This document shows, piece by piece, positions 1-8,375 of a DNA stretch of 64,000 nt (the stretch's first letter is position 1; each line of letters starts with the position of its first letter). The stretch is from Sanyastnella coralliicola. Lineage in GTDB: Bacteria > Bacteroidota > Bacteroidia > Flavobacteriales_D > Sanyastnellaceae. The stretch covers positions 2,187,501-2,251,500 of the forward strand of contig NZ_CP132543.1 of the NCBI RefSeq assembly GCF_030845195.1, read 5' to 3'. A program made the translations under genes and the position numbers. Below the pieces are notes generated by a model, which was given only the letters and a program-made list of their open reading frames with translations, ran no database searches and was not told where the DNA came from.

Positions 1-753
1 GTAGAAGTGATTATTGATAGTTTTCTTCCAATCACGCATCATTCCGCGCATTTTAGACTTGTGACGGATGATGGAATGAGAATGAGAACTAAATGTAAAG
101 CCACCGAAGGAATTCTCATTTCCAGTATTTTCCTCTTTGATAGCTTCTCCTCGAATTGAACTGACCGTTAAATCAAAACCATGATAGTTGTTATAGGTAA
201 CATATATTTGATTAGAAGATGGATTCAATGGGCTGTCTTCGCCGATCACATCCTCGTCACTCTCTGCATCAGTTCCTAATTGTCCAAGGGTAGAAAGGAG
301 TTCCTGAGTCGTCGGTGGAAGGAACTTATCCATCCAATCAATCTTCAACGAGAAAGTCTTGTCTGGTTTTCTATATCTCGTTTGACTTATTTTCTCTTCT
401 CCAGAAAAATCATCTGGTATTCCATTCAGTTGCCTCGTAATTGCCCCAGGATTTAGATGCCAACCTAAACCAACCCAAGAAGCTTCTTGATCAGGCGAAA
501 TTCCAGCACGATAGTGCAAATTCAAAGGAAACGACCCTTTGGATCCGGGTACCAACATCACAGGGATGTTATACGAAAAATCTCCTGTAAATGGATCTAC
601 CCATTGTGAGTTGTCAGCTTGCATGAAACTGTCATAACTCGGGTTGCCATTTGCATTTGCCGTAGAGATCATTCCAGGCACAGTAATCTCTGCAATGAAC
701 AAGAAAAGGAAAGCCCAAGCTTTTATTTGAATTGATAAAGACACTCTTTTCAT
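1..753 (-). CDS. RHS-family giant exported protein, N-terminal 251 residues (cut by window edge)
   Basis: The frame is open from an ATG at 753 to the window edge with no stop, so only the N-terminus is visible. It begins with a charged stretch and hydrophobic segment (residues 11-24) that reads as a signal peptide. The motifs DPFTGDFSYNIPVM and EASWVGLGWHLNPGAI follow at about residues 53-110. They match, in the same order, the N-terminus of the 2335-residue protein at 26710-33717, so the two are paralogues. Proteins of this kind in Bacteroidota usually continue for one to three thousand residues and are often paired with RHS-repeat proteins. The start is 7 bases after the stop of the gene at 761, so it belongs to the same operon. 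Function unknown; a large surface or secreted scaffold is likely. Confidence 0.85.
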   Translation of the reverse strand, partial: MKRVSLSIQIKAWAFLFLFIAEITVPGMISTANANGNPSYDSFMQADNSQWVDPFTGDFSYNIPVMLVPGSKGSFPLNLHYRAGISPDQEASWVGLGWHLNPGAITRQLNGIPDDFSGEEKISQTRYRKPDKTFSLKIDWMDKFLPPTTQELLSTLGQLGTDAESDEDVIGEDSPLNPSSNQIYVTYNNYHGFDLTVSSIRGEAIKEENTGNENSFGGFTFSSHSHSIIRHKSKMRGMMRDWKKTINNHFY

Positions 754-760
754 GGCTATA

Positions 761-3631
761 TTATTTGGCAAAACGGAGGAAATAGTTCTCTCCTTTGTCG
801 TTGGTAACTTGAATTATGTAATCTCCTGGGGCTGATATCCCCGCGAGGTTTAGATCTAGGGCATACTTATTATACCCTATCGTCGAGGAAAGAATTGGGT
901 TTGAAGGATCGACATTGGCTATGGTTGTCGACACCTGCAAATCATTATTCGCGGCATCAAACACTTTTAAAGTAAAATTTCCGTCAGGATTGAAATAGTC
1001 ATTGTCATATGAGAAGTAGACCACATCGTCTACTGCTAGATAAACATTGCTACTTATCTCTCTCTGTAAAGGTGAATATTGGATTAGTGGATTCGGGCAG
1101 CTAAAAGATGCACGACAGTTTATCAAGCGAGAATTACCGTAGTCAACATGTCCTTTTCCGTTCACTCGTGGGAAGGAGTTGTTGATCACAGAAATCGTGT
1201 TGTTCAAAGAAGTACGGGCAAAATATTGCCCTCCTTCTCTAGACAATCTGATTCTCCCGTCAGCATCGTTATCCCAGAGGGCCACATATGTTCCATCTTC
1301 ATTAAATAAGAGAGTGATTGATAGTCCATATTGCTCGTTAAAGTATGTTGACAGAAATAGGTCGCCATTCTGATCTACCAATTGAAACACCCCAATTGTT
1401 GACACGTCAACTTCTATCCAACCTTCTATTCCGTAATTCAATTGGTTCACTGAAGTTGCGTTGGAACCTGCGTAAAACAGCCCGGAACCATTATATAACA
1501 CTGAGTTTTCTTCAACGGTGTTAGTAGCCAAGGCCCAAGCTTGAGTATCAGTCCAATCAACTTCGTAACCAATATCAAAGTTGTACGTCCATTCTGAAAG
1601 ATCGCAATCACCGCTCGGTATAGCTTTAATTGTGTAGTTCCCTGGAAGAATGTTTGTGAAAACGCCTAACGGATTAGACGATACCAATTGTCCTAACTCA
1701 TCAAATAACTGAAAGGTGAATAAGCAAAAGTTGTTCTGTAGTGGCAGTACGATGTAAGCTTCTCCTACCTGTGAACGATCGCAGCTCCAATCAACTGTTC
1801 TCAATTCACCTCGTCTAATTGGCTTTTTGATGTTATCAAAGGCAATCTTTTTCACTTGAATCACCTCATCTTGATTTGTGATAAAAGCATCCAACTGATA
1901 AACGTTTCCTTGCGGTAAAGACTCAGATCGTATAAGGTCTTCATCCTTGAAGTAAAACACAGAATCGGTAGTGAACTCAGTTCTCAAGATCTCATTGCCA
2001 AAGACTTTTCCGTAGTATGAACCTAAAACTCCATTATAAATAGTCTTCAATGACCCGTTGGAAACACTGAAACCGAATTCAATATGATTTCCTGCTGACG
2101 CCGGAGTGCTATTTTCAAGCGTCAATCCAATGCGGAAATTATTCGACAATCCGTTGATTGGTTGTATCTCTACCTTACCAACGCTCACCCCGCTTTCTAT
2201 CCCATTATCTAATCTCCAATTCGCATTTGCTGACGAGCTGTATGCTGCGGTTTTTTGTAACACACCTTCAGAAAAATCCATTCCATAAATCGTGTCATTG
2301 GTTACTTGGTAAGTCATCTCTACCGGAACTCGAAAAACGTTCCCGTTGTCATCTCTTGTCGCAAGCACTAATTCTTCAGAAATGGATGAAATTTTACTGG
2401 ATGAAGTAGAGAAGAAGAGATCTTCGAACGAAATGGAATCAACAACATTCAAAATGGTCGAATCCATGGCCAATTTTGCGCTATTCCAATCCGACTCGCT
2501 GGCTATTTCCGAACTCCAGAAGTACTTCTTTGTTACATCGGTTCCGAAGGATTTCGCCGTAAACACACCGTCCTGATCATAATCCAACGGCGTCACCTCC
2601 ACATAACTATACACTTCCTGATCAAAGCTCACCCGGAAGTCACTCTGATTTAGCACGGTGTTGTTTCGATAGATCGCTAGATCAGCGATCATCGGCTCTC
2701 TGCTGTAGTCATTTGATGTATGTAGCACTGTAGTGTTCTGAGTGAATATGTATTCGTTGTCTTGTCGTGTAATCGTAAGGACATCGCCAGCAGCGTAACT
2801 ACCAGCGAACAATAAGGATCCATTTGAATAACCTTTTAGCATTCCTGAAGCATCTACCAACATGCAATAATCAATGCTTGAGTAATGTTGATCTTTGTCT
2901 AGATCGCTGAATCCGAAAGCTATATGGCCTGTTGTATTTGGTGGTGTGTATGAAACCCATCCTGCTTCATTTGGTTTTAGGACGTTATCACTCGAAGCTC
3001 CAGCATTTCCCCAGCCATCAGCTGCCGTTTTCGTTAAAGTCGTAGCTGTTTTGGCAATTCCTATTACCTCTTCCCATTCAGAATCATAATCATTACCAAA
3101 ACTCACTTCAAGTTTCCCAATGTATCCCCATCTGGTATGGAATGCTAAATCGAGAAACATGTCACTGAATTGGGCCGGAGTTGTTGTGACCCTGATGACA
3201 CCGTTTACTTTGTATTCTATGTCCGTGCCATTCTTAACAATCTCCAAGACATCTCCTTGGGTCACGGCCATCGTTCCCACGATTACACTTCCCTTTTGAA
3301 AGTAACACGTACTGTTCGCAAGGCGAAAAGAATACGCCATTGAAGTGTAATGGTAATTCGGATCAGTAATAGCAAAACCAAAAGCACGCGTAGCACTTTG
3401 GTAAGATTCAACCTCATAGCGAATCCAACCATCATCAGCAGCGAGCAGCACCTCTGAGGATCGTGCCCCAGAATTCCAACCGGCCGCCGCTTCATCCTTC
3501 ATAACCACCTCGTTACCAGGAGTATAATGAATGCCAGAATCGTCAATCCAGGTAGGATAATAGGAAAGTTCGGCAAAGGCTTCGCCTGAACATGCCAGCA
3601 AAGCCAGCATGCAAAATGCTTTGATATTCAT
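761..3631 (-). CDS. Secreted repeat protein with lectin-like (SPRY-like) sandwich repeats
   Basis: 956 residues with a clear signal peptide (about residues 1-20, ending SGEAFA). Two similar blocks lie at about residues 22-185 and 190-345. Each contains an A..GW..GA.SS motif, then an ..AFGF.. strand, a Y.S..Y strand and a final G..L.I.R..... pattern. The same block occurs once at the start of the 895-residue protein at 34805-37492, so the two proteins are related. The middle is beta-rich without a catalytic motif I recognise. The last 30 residues (GDYIIQVTNDKGENYFLRF) look like the end of a T9SS sorting domain, but the match is weak. Such blocks are common in Bacteroidota surface proteins, where a ligand-binding beta-sandwich is the usual guess. 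It lies 11 bases downstream of 3643-4092 in the same operon. Confidence 0.8.
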   Translation of the reverse strand: MNIKAFCMLALLACSGEAFAELSYYPTWIDDSGIHYTPGNEVVMKDEAAAGWNSGARSSEVLLAADDGWIRYEVESYQSATRAFGFAITDPNYHYTSMAYSFRLANSTCYFQKGSVIVGTMAVTQGDVLEIVKNGTDIEYKVNGVIRVTTTPAQFSDMFLDLAFHTRWGYIGKLEVSFGNDYDSEWEEVIGIAKTATTLTKTAADGWGNAGASSDNVLKPNEAGWVSYTPPNTTGHIAFGFSDLDKDQHYSSIDYCMLVDASGMLKGYSNGSLLFAGSYAAGDVLTITRQDNEYIFTQNTTVLHTSNDYSREPMIADLAIYRNNTVLNQSDFRVSFDQEVYSYVEVTPLDYDQDGVFTAKSFGTDVTKKYFWSSEIASESDWNSAKLAMDSTILNVVDSISFEDLFFSTSSSKISSISEELVLATRDDNGNVFRVPVEMTYQVTNDTIYGMDFSEGVLQKTAAYSSSANANWRLDNGIESGVSVGKVEIQPINGLSNNFRIGLTLENSTPASAGNHIEFGFSVSNGSLKTIYNGVLGSYYGKVFGNEILRTEFTTDSVFYFKDEDLIRSESLPQGNVYQLDAFITNQDEVIQVKKIAFDNIKKPIRRGELRTVDWSCDRSQVGEAYIVLPLQNNFCLFTFQLFDELGQLVSSNPLGVFTNILPGNYTIKAIPSGDCDLSEWTYNFDIGYEVDWTDTQAWALATNTVEENSVLYNGSGLFYAGSNATSVNQLNYGIEGWIEVDVSTIGVFQLVDQNGDLFLSTYFNEQYGLSITLLFNEDGTYVALWDNDADGRIRLSREGGQYFARTSLNNTISVINNSFPRVNGKGHVDYGNSRLINCRASFSCPNPLIQYSPLQREISSNVYLAVDDVVYFSYDNDYFNPDGNFTLKVFDAANNDLQVSTTIANVDPSNPILSSTIGYNKYALDLNLAGISAPGDYIIQVTNDKGENYFLRFAK

Positions 3632-3642
3632 GTCTTTACGAC

Positions 3643-4092
3643 TTAATTAATCTCGGGAAAAAGAACTGGTGTAGTAGTAGTACCATCTTCATAAATAAGA
3701 TGTACTCGACAAAAAATCTCTTCTACAAAAGGATAGACTCCTGCATCGACAGTCACCTTGTCGTCATCTCGACTAAAATCAAAAGGTGCAGGTGCTACTT
3801 CGTCGAAAGCCAAAGTCACCGAAGCAATCTCACTTCCAGTTGGAGTGCTTCCAAATTCGACCACTACACTATCCACTCCAAGTATGGAGCTGACGTAGAA
3901 GCTGGCTTGATAATTCATTTGAGGGTGGAGATCCGCATCAACTAAGGGATTCTCGAGATCGTCAACACCGAGATCGGTGACGTTTATCTCTTCGGCAGCC
4001 GCTAAGAAAAAGCGCAAATCAGAAATTTCACCTTGGGAGAGCATTGTCAGGGATAGCAGACACCCCATGACAATTAGGCTAGTCTTTTTCAT
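3643..4092 (-). CDS. Small exported protein of unknown function
   Basis: 149 residues starting with a typical signal peptide (MKKTSLIVMGCLLSLTML, cleavage near SQG). The mature part is acidic, predicted beta-rich, and has one cysteine near the C-terminus. I do not recognise a family. It is the first gene after the secretion-machine genes: 190 bases separate it from the GspF gene and 11 bases from the surface protein downstream. The gap upstream holds a strong palindrome (4106-4136), so this gene may start a separately controlled segment. It may be a partner of the neighbouring surface proteins, but nothing in the sequence shows how. Confidence 0.7.
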   Translation of the reverse strand: MKKTSLIVMGCLLSLTMLSQGEISDLRFFLAAAEEINVTDLGVDDLENPLVDADLHPQMNYQASFYVSSILGVDSVVVEFGSTPTGSEIASVTLAFDEVAPAPFDFSRDDDKVTVDAGVYPFVEEIFCRVHLIYEDGTTTTPVLFPEIN

Positions 4093-4105
4093 CTGAATTT
4101 GTTTA

Positions 4106-4136
4106 GATGATTAATGTTGAAACATAGTTAATCATC
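4106..4136. promoter_or_regulatory. Long palindrome / stem-loop upstream of the 3643-4092 gene
   Basis: Arms GATGATTAA (4106-4114) and TTAATCATC (4128-4136) are perfectly complementary. The interior continues as ATGTT-GA-AACAT with a two-base bulge, giving about 13 paired bases. On the minus strand a TATGTTTC (4126-4119, one mismatch to TAnnTTTG) lies inside it, with TTG at 4145-4143, spacing 16. No T-run follows, so it does not look like a terminator. It may be an operator over a promoter that splits the operon between gspF and the 149-residue gene. The 190-base gap around it (4093-4282) is AT-rich and holds no gene. Confidence 0.4.
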
Positions 4137-4282
4137 ATTTCTCAAGGGCGCAAATTTTTATTATGAATTTCATGTTAACAACTAGTATGCATGTATCTTC
4201 AAATTCAATTAAATACCAATAAAATCAACCCATCCGATTTCGGATTTCTGTTCATTACTTGTTGATATCGTTTTTGAGAATA

Positions 4283-5410
4283 CTAGCCCAAGAGCTTCCC
4301 AAACTGGAAAAGTGGTAAGTAAAGTGCCACCAAAATGATCGCAATAAAGGTCGCTACGAAGATGATGATGATGGGCTCCATTAATTTCCCAACCATTTTA
4401 CTCCGGTTCTCCACCTCTTCTTTATACTCCTCGCTCAATTTGAGGAACATTTCTTCGAGTCTGTTCACTTCTTCACCAATGGCAACGAAGCGATGTACTT
4501 TTTTCGGGTAGATGGAATGCTGTGCAATCGATTCACTTAATCGTTTTCCTCGATTTACTTCCTCAACGATTTCGGCGTTAGCCAAAGTAAATGGAGAAGC
4601 ATTGAGCATGTCTGAAACCATACGAAGACCGTCTAGCAAAGGAATCTTAGCGCTCATTAACATCGCCATCGATGTACAGAACCGTCCGACATAAGTTAAA
4701 TGCACAAGCCTTCCGAAAATCGGTAAGCCGAAAAGCACCTTAAAATACAAACCCTGGAAGCGTTCTTGCTTAAATAGGAACCATCCAAGAAGGACGATCC
4801 CTCCTAAAAGCAAAAGGATCAACGAAAAATTCTCTTGTACCCAATTGGAAGCATCCATCACACCGCGGGTGATGCTCGGTAAATCAGCATCAAAACGCTG
4901 GAATAGATCTTCGAATAACGGCACTACGGCGATCATCATAAAGCTCACCACACCAAAAGAAACGAGCAATAGAAATGTTGGATAGGTCAATACACTGATC
5001 AATTGACGTTTCAACCCTTCGGTTCGTTCTAGGTAATTCACCAACTCAACAAATATTTCTCCAAGACGACCGCTCGCCTCACCTATTCTAATATTTTCGA
5101 GCTCGAAGACTGACCACCCCTTTTGTGACTCTAATGCCACCGCCAAGGTTTTACCGTCATCAACCAACGCGATAATCCTTGCGAGTTCTGCTTCTTCTTT
5201 TGGCTTTGAGAATTCTTCTGCGGCCATGTGCAAACTTGATCGGAAATCCAATCCAGCATCAACAAGAACAGAAAGTGACCGCAAAAAGCGAAGCTTACGC
5301 TTGTTTGACCAAAAAGGACGTAAGGAAATATCCTGTTGCAGAAACGACGTTTGTTGCCCAGAACTTTCTTCTTGACCTTGTAGTTTCCCTATGTCGATAC
5401 GGTCTGCCAT
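4283..5410 (-). CDS. gspF: GspF/PilC-type inner-membrane platform protein
   Basis: 375 residues from the ATG at 5410, which overlaps the preceding stop as TAATG. An upstream in-frame ATG at 5446 would lie inside the previous gene, so it was not chosen. The protein has the GspF plan: a cytoplasmic helical domain, membrane segments at about 140-166 and 193-213, a second cytoplasmic domain repeating the first, and a last membrane segment at about 340-366. GxG-type turns around GEASGRL and the repeat-2 equivalent AIGEEVNRLEEMF are the family signature. GspF anchors the pseudopilus assembly ATPase and is thought to turn with it. It is the last gene of the machinery segment. No PilT-type retraction ATPase is nearby, which favours a type II secretion-like role over a retractile pilus. 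Confidence 0.93.
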   Translation of the reverse strand: MADRIDIGKLQGQEESSGQQTSFLQQDISLRPFWSNKRKLRFLRSLSVLVDAGLDFRSSLHMAAEEFSKPKEEAELARIIALVDDGKTLAVALESQKGWSVFELENIRIGEASGRLGEIFVELVNYLERTEGLKRQLISVLTYPTFLLLVSFGVVSFMMIAVVPLFEDLFQRFDADLPSITRGVMDASNWVQENFSLILLLLGGIVLLGWFLFKQERFQGLYFKVLFGLPIFGRLVHLTYVGRFCTSMAMLMSAKIPLLDGLRMVSDMLNASPFTLANAEIVEEVNRGKRLSESIAQHSIYPKKVHRFVAIGEEVNRLEEMFLKLSEEYKEEVENRSKMVGKLMEPIIIIFVATFIAIILVALYLPLFQFGKLLG

Positions 5411-5856
5411 TACGGATTGATGCGATGAAAATGAACAAACTGCCAAGATAACATCTGATCATGCCATTGCCCTTCTAAGGTATAAGTATTCTTCTTGCGA
5501 TTGATTGTGCTCAACCATGCGCTTCCAGTAATTTCTAAGGTATCTCTAACGTCGCTCGCATTATACCTAACGATACCATCCGAAGTACTGTAGTAGTCTA
5601 TTTTTTCTTCGCCAGAAAAGACCTTCAAACTAGATCCATTCACCAACACAGAATCGGCTTGGCTGATTTCTCGTTCTAGTGTCATCATCCAAGTCCGTAA
5701 TTCGACTTTGTCTTCATTTCTACTGCTGAATCGTTGAAAAGAGGCCCCGGTCCAATTCAATCCTAGCAAGACAATGGACAGCAGAATACCCGAAACTATC
5801 AAAGTCACTAATAATTCCATCAAAGTCAGGGCTTTCAAAGTTCTAATCTTCATCAT
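5410..5856 (-). CDS. Minor pseudopilin (GspJ/GspH-like)
   Basis: 148 residues with a class III (type IV pilin-like) signal. A short basic leader MMKIRTLKA precedes LTLMELLVTLIVSGILLS, with Glu at +5 and a hydrophobic helix of about 20 residues. The residue before the expected cleavage site is Ala, not the usual Gly. The C-terminal part is a beta-rich globular domain without cysteines. It overlaps the GspI-like gene upstream by 14 bases and gspF by TAATG. In type II systems GspI, J and K form the tip of the pseudopilus, and gene order with GspK- and GspI-like genes just upstream suggests the GspJ place. The exact subunit name is inferred from order and length. Confidence 0.82.
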   Translation of the reverse strand: MMKIRTLKALTLMELLVTLIVSGILLSIVLLGLNWTGASFQRFSSRNEDKVELRTWMMTLEREISQADSVLVNGSSLKVFSGEEKIDYYSTSDGIVRYNASDVRDTLEITGSAWLSTINRKKNTYTLEGQWHDQMLSWQFVHFHRINP

Positions 5857-6127
5857 GAGAATAGATTAAGAACTCAACAGCCATGCTATCGGAATCTGCA
5901 ATTTGAATTTCCTCCACCACAACTCTTACTTCCGAAGTAAGGTCTCTTCCTAGCTTATCTACCTTTTGGTTTTCAACGAGATCAGATTTAACCAAGGGTA
6001 AATACCCTCGTTGGTTTTCGGCGCTAGCCAAATGCAAATAGGCAGTAAGAGCAGCAGACAAGGCGACGATAACAATCACCAGGGCCACCAAAGTCTCGAT
6101 CAAACTACTTGCCTTTAGTCTAGCCAT
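5843..6127 (-). CDS. Minor pseudopilin (GspI-like)
   Basis: 94 residues. The leader MARLKA is followed by SSLIETLVALVIVIVALSAALTA: Glu at +5 and a long hydrophobic helix, so this is a type IV pilin-like protein. Ala again occupies -1. The globular part is short (about 60 residues), as in GspI. It starts 13 bases inside the end of the GspK-like gene and overlaps the next pseudopilin gene by 14 bases, so translation is probably coupled. Together with its neighbours it would form the pseudopilus tip. The subunit name rests on size and order. Confidence 0.8.
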   Translation of the reverse strand: MARLKASSLIETLVALVIVIVALSAALTAYLHLASAENQRGYLPLVKSDLVENQKVDKLGRDLTSEVRVVVEEIQIADSDSMAVEFLIYSHDED

Positions 6128-7266
6128 GCCGATTGAATATAGATTCGTTTGCCATCTCCAAGAGGTAAGCCCTTTGTCATGTCATAGTTACCTGGAATAA
6201 TCTTTCCATTCACCATGGCATTGATCTGAGAACTTGAAGGACTAATATGTTGAAGCACATCAACCATTAATGGCCCTTGAACTTCGCCTTCTAATTGTAG
6301 GCTTCCATCACAGACAACCATACCGTGGACGACACTTTCTTCACCAATAAAACTCAAAGCGGAACCTCCCAAATTTGCTACGACCCCATCAATCGAACAG
6401 TTCGATGCAATTTCTAATCGGGTAGAATCACCCACCGCGAAAATTCCACTTGGGTAATTTAGATTGACCTTTTCCTCTAGTGTCACTTTACTGGCTTGGC
6501 ATTGAAGGGTTCCGCTAAATCCGCTTTCGATGTACACATGATTGGCTCGAATAATGACGCCTTCGACAACCACATCCGATGGTATGAACAACGAGTCTGC
6601 GGTGATCAGCACTTTACCATTTGCTTGCTCCCAATCAAGCCCTGCAAGCGTCATTTCCAAAGGTGATTCATTCCATGCATTCGATTCCTTTGATCCTGTC
6701 ATCGAAGCAATCGAATTGGCACACTCCAGCAATTTTAGACGCGTATTCATTAGCAGCCCGCAGTCATTTACGGCATTCACTTCCATCACACCGTGAAAAT
6801 GTTCACCACCAAGTGATACTCTTTCAAATCCGCGTTGCGGGAAGCTTCCAGTACCTATTACCTGTGCATCTCCTGATAATCGAATCGCCCTTCCGCGATC
6901 AGCGATGCAAAATCGAAGATCAACGGGATCAACCTGTGAGCTCATCAGGTGCGTATGAAGGATGGTATCGTGATTTGTGTGCGTTTTGACGTGATAGAGG
7001 TCAATCCATCCCCAAGATTCTCGGAGAACCTCCACCTCCATTTCCACCCCTCTAAATTCTATGCGGTCTTTATAGCTATCGCCGAATCCACCTTCGAGTA
7101 AAATATTGGTCGCTTGTGTATGAAACGAACGCATGGCTTGTTCTTGTTCAAGCCTGTCGTTTAAATTTCCGTAACCAGAATAAACCATGATCAACGCACC
7201 AATGGTGAGGCTTGATATAACCACAAAGGTGAGGGCGTAGAATATGGCGCTAGCGCGGAATTTCAT
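6115..7266 (-). CDS. GspK/PilX-like tip pseudopilin with a beta-helix-like C-terminal domain
   Basis: 383 residues, much longer than the other pseudopilins, as expected for GspK. The N-terminus MKFRA-SAIFYALTFVVISSL resembles a pseudopilin signal with Ala at -1, but +5 is Tyr instead of Glu; absence of Glu5 is a known trait of GspK. A single membrane helix follows. The distal half (about residues 215-350) shows short regular repeats such as GVIIRANHVYIES, KVTLEEKVNL, TRLEIASNCSIDG and GSLQLEGEVQG. These look like a bactofilin-type or right-handed beta-helix, not the alpha-helical insert of proteobacterial GspK. It lies between the MORN-like gene and the GspI-like gene. The leader contains a perfect heptamer array five bases before the start codon. 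Confidence 0.7.
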   Translation of the reverse strand: MKFRASAIFYALTFVVISSLTIGALIMVYSGYGNLNDRLEQEQAMRSFHTQATNILLEGGFGDSYKDRIEFRGVEMEVEVLRESWGWIDLYHVKTHTNHDTILHTHLMSSQVDPVDLRFCIADRGRAIRLSGDAQVIGTGSFPQRGFERVSLGGEHFHGVMEVNAVNDCGLLMNTRLKLLECANSIASMTGSKESNAWNESPLEMTLAGLDWEQANGKVLITADSLFIPSDVVVEGVIIRANHVYIESGFSGTLQCQASKVTLEEKVNLNYPSGIFAVGDSTRLEIASNCSIDGVVANLGGSALSFIGEESVVHGMVVCDGSLQLEGEVQGPLMVDVLQHISPSSSQINAMVNGKIIPGNYDMTKGLPLGDGKRIYIQSAWLD

Positions 7267-7271
7267 TTTAC

Positions 7272-7350
7272 ACGGTTGACGGTTGACGGTTGACGGTTGA
7301 CGGTTGACGGTTGACGGTTGACGGTTGACGGTTGACGGTTGACGGTTGAC
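7272..7350. repeat. Perfect heptamer tandem array (ACGGTTG, about 11.3 copies) in the leader of the GspK-like gene
   Basis: The 7-bp unit is repeated without a single mismatch over 79 bases. It ends five bases before the start codon (ATG at 7266-7264, minus strand). The rest of the gap to the MORN-like gene stop (7351-7402) holds nothing I recognise. It is the only heptamer array in the left half of the window and the only perfect long one, suggesting recent or ongoing expansion. Copy-number change here would alter the distance from upstream signals to the start codon but not a reading frame. Confidence 0.95.
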
Positions 7351-7402
7351 GAAAACTCAGATAAATTTGTGAACCTCGGTCAATCAAAGTCCATTCTTAT
7401 TC

Positions 7403-7927
7403 TCATTCTTCTTTTAACTCTTCTTCTTCCTTCATCTCTTCCTTTCCTTCTTCCTCTTCCTCTTTAGCTTTCCGCTGTTTCACTTTTGGTTGTTTCTCCT
7501 CTCCTTTTTTGTATTCAATCTCAACCTTTGGTGATTTGGTGTAATCCACCATTTGACCATGTTTGATGCCTTTGCAATACGTGACTGTTGAATCTAGTTT
7601 TTCGTTTGTCCAGTATTTCCAGCTTCCGTGGTGTAGGCCTTGTTTGAACTCGCCTTCAACGATCATATTCCCTTGTAGGTCGAGCTTAATGAACTTTCCG
7701 TGAAGCAATTTCCCATCGTACGATCCTTGGAGCTTTTTGAGGCGATTGCCGATTAAGAAATGATACTCCAGTGTATCAACGGTACGAATGTTTTTCTCTT
7801 TCTCGAGAATTTCACATCTCACATAGCCGCCGTCTACAGGAAACTCGCGTGATTCAATCTGGGCTGTAATTTCTGGTGAGATCCAGACGAATAAGATGCT
7901 AACGAATAAAAGTCTTGCGCTCTTCAT
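7403..7927 (-). CDS. Exported MORN-like repeat protein with an acidic/basic low-complexity tail
   Basis: 174 residues with a signal peptide (MKSARLLFVSILFVWISPEITAQ). Residues about 60-120 contain MORN-like turns (LHGKFIKLDLQGN, VEGEFKQGLHHGSWKYW, CKGIKHGQMVDY), the beta-hairpin repeats of the toxin-antitoxin YwqK/MORN type often seen in Bacteroidota exported proteins. The last 45 residues are almost only Glu and Lys, encoded by a degenerate GAA/GAG run. It overlaps the GspC/PilP-like gene by 29 bases, so it sits inside the secretion operon. It has no counterpart in standard type II systems; a lineage-specific periplasmic part is possible. Confidence 0.72.
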   Translation of the reverse strand: MKSARLLFVSILFVWISPEITAQIESREFPVDGGYVRCEILEKEKNIRTVDTLEYHFLIGNRLKKLQGSYDGKLLHGKFIKLDLQGNMIVEGEFKQGLHHGSWKYWTNEKLDSTVTYCKGIKHGQMVDYTKSPKVEIEYKKGEEKQPKVKQRKAKEEEEEGKEEMKEEEELKEE

Positions 7928-8375
7928 TGAATTCTAGAATAATGCTGTCTCTGTACACTTCAATCGGAGTAATTCCTTGAAGTGGTTCATTCATAAAGCC
8001 CAGTTGATCAACGCCATTGATTCTCAAAAAAATCAAAGGATCTCCTCCTTGTGCGTTATTGACGCCTCGATATTCGACTTGTGGCCAAGGAACTTCCGGC
8101 TCCAAGATGATATTCTGAGGCTTTGGCTTGGAAACCGGAGTAGAAGTGGTCGTTGAAGAAGATGGTCTACGTCGCTTTCCTAGGAATGGATCGCGGTAAT
8201 CTCCAATGAGCTGATACTCCTTCATGGGTTCATAGGTATCAGCGCTCATTTCTACATCTGGCATTTGCCAAGTGACCTGTGGTCCTTCACCTTGAAAGAA
8301 CAGACGATAGGCAATAAGTCCCCAAATAATGAGGACAGCCACTAAAGCCACTATGGTCATTGCCTTATTTTTCAT
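7899..8375 (-). CDS. GspC/PilP-like inner-membrane protein linking to the secretin
   Basis: 158 residues. One N-terminal membrane helix (about residues 7-28) is followed by a proline/serine linker and a small C-terminal domain. The motif DYRDPFLGK near residue 60 is the usual lead-in of PilP and GspC. The final 65 residues (VEYRGVNN..., FLRINGV...G, GITPIEVYRDSIILEF) have the beta pattern of the homology region that binds the secretin N0 domain. The gene begins at an ATGA overlap with the FN3 lipoprotein gene. The role assigned is transmission between the GspL/M platform and the GspD secretin. Confidence 0.75.
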   Translation of the reverse strand: MKNKAMTIVALVAVLIIWGLIAYRLFFQGEGPQVTWQMPDVEMSADTYEPMKEYQLIGDYRDPFLGKRRRPSSSTTTSTPVSKPKPQNIILEPEVPWPQVEYRGVNNAQGGDPLIFLRINGVDQLGFMNEPLQGITPIEVYRDSIILEFNEERKTFIR

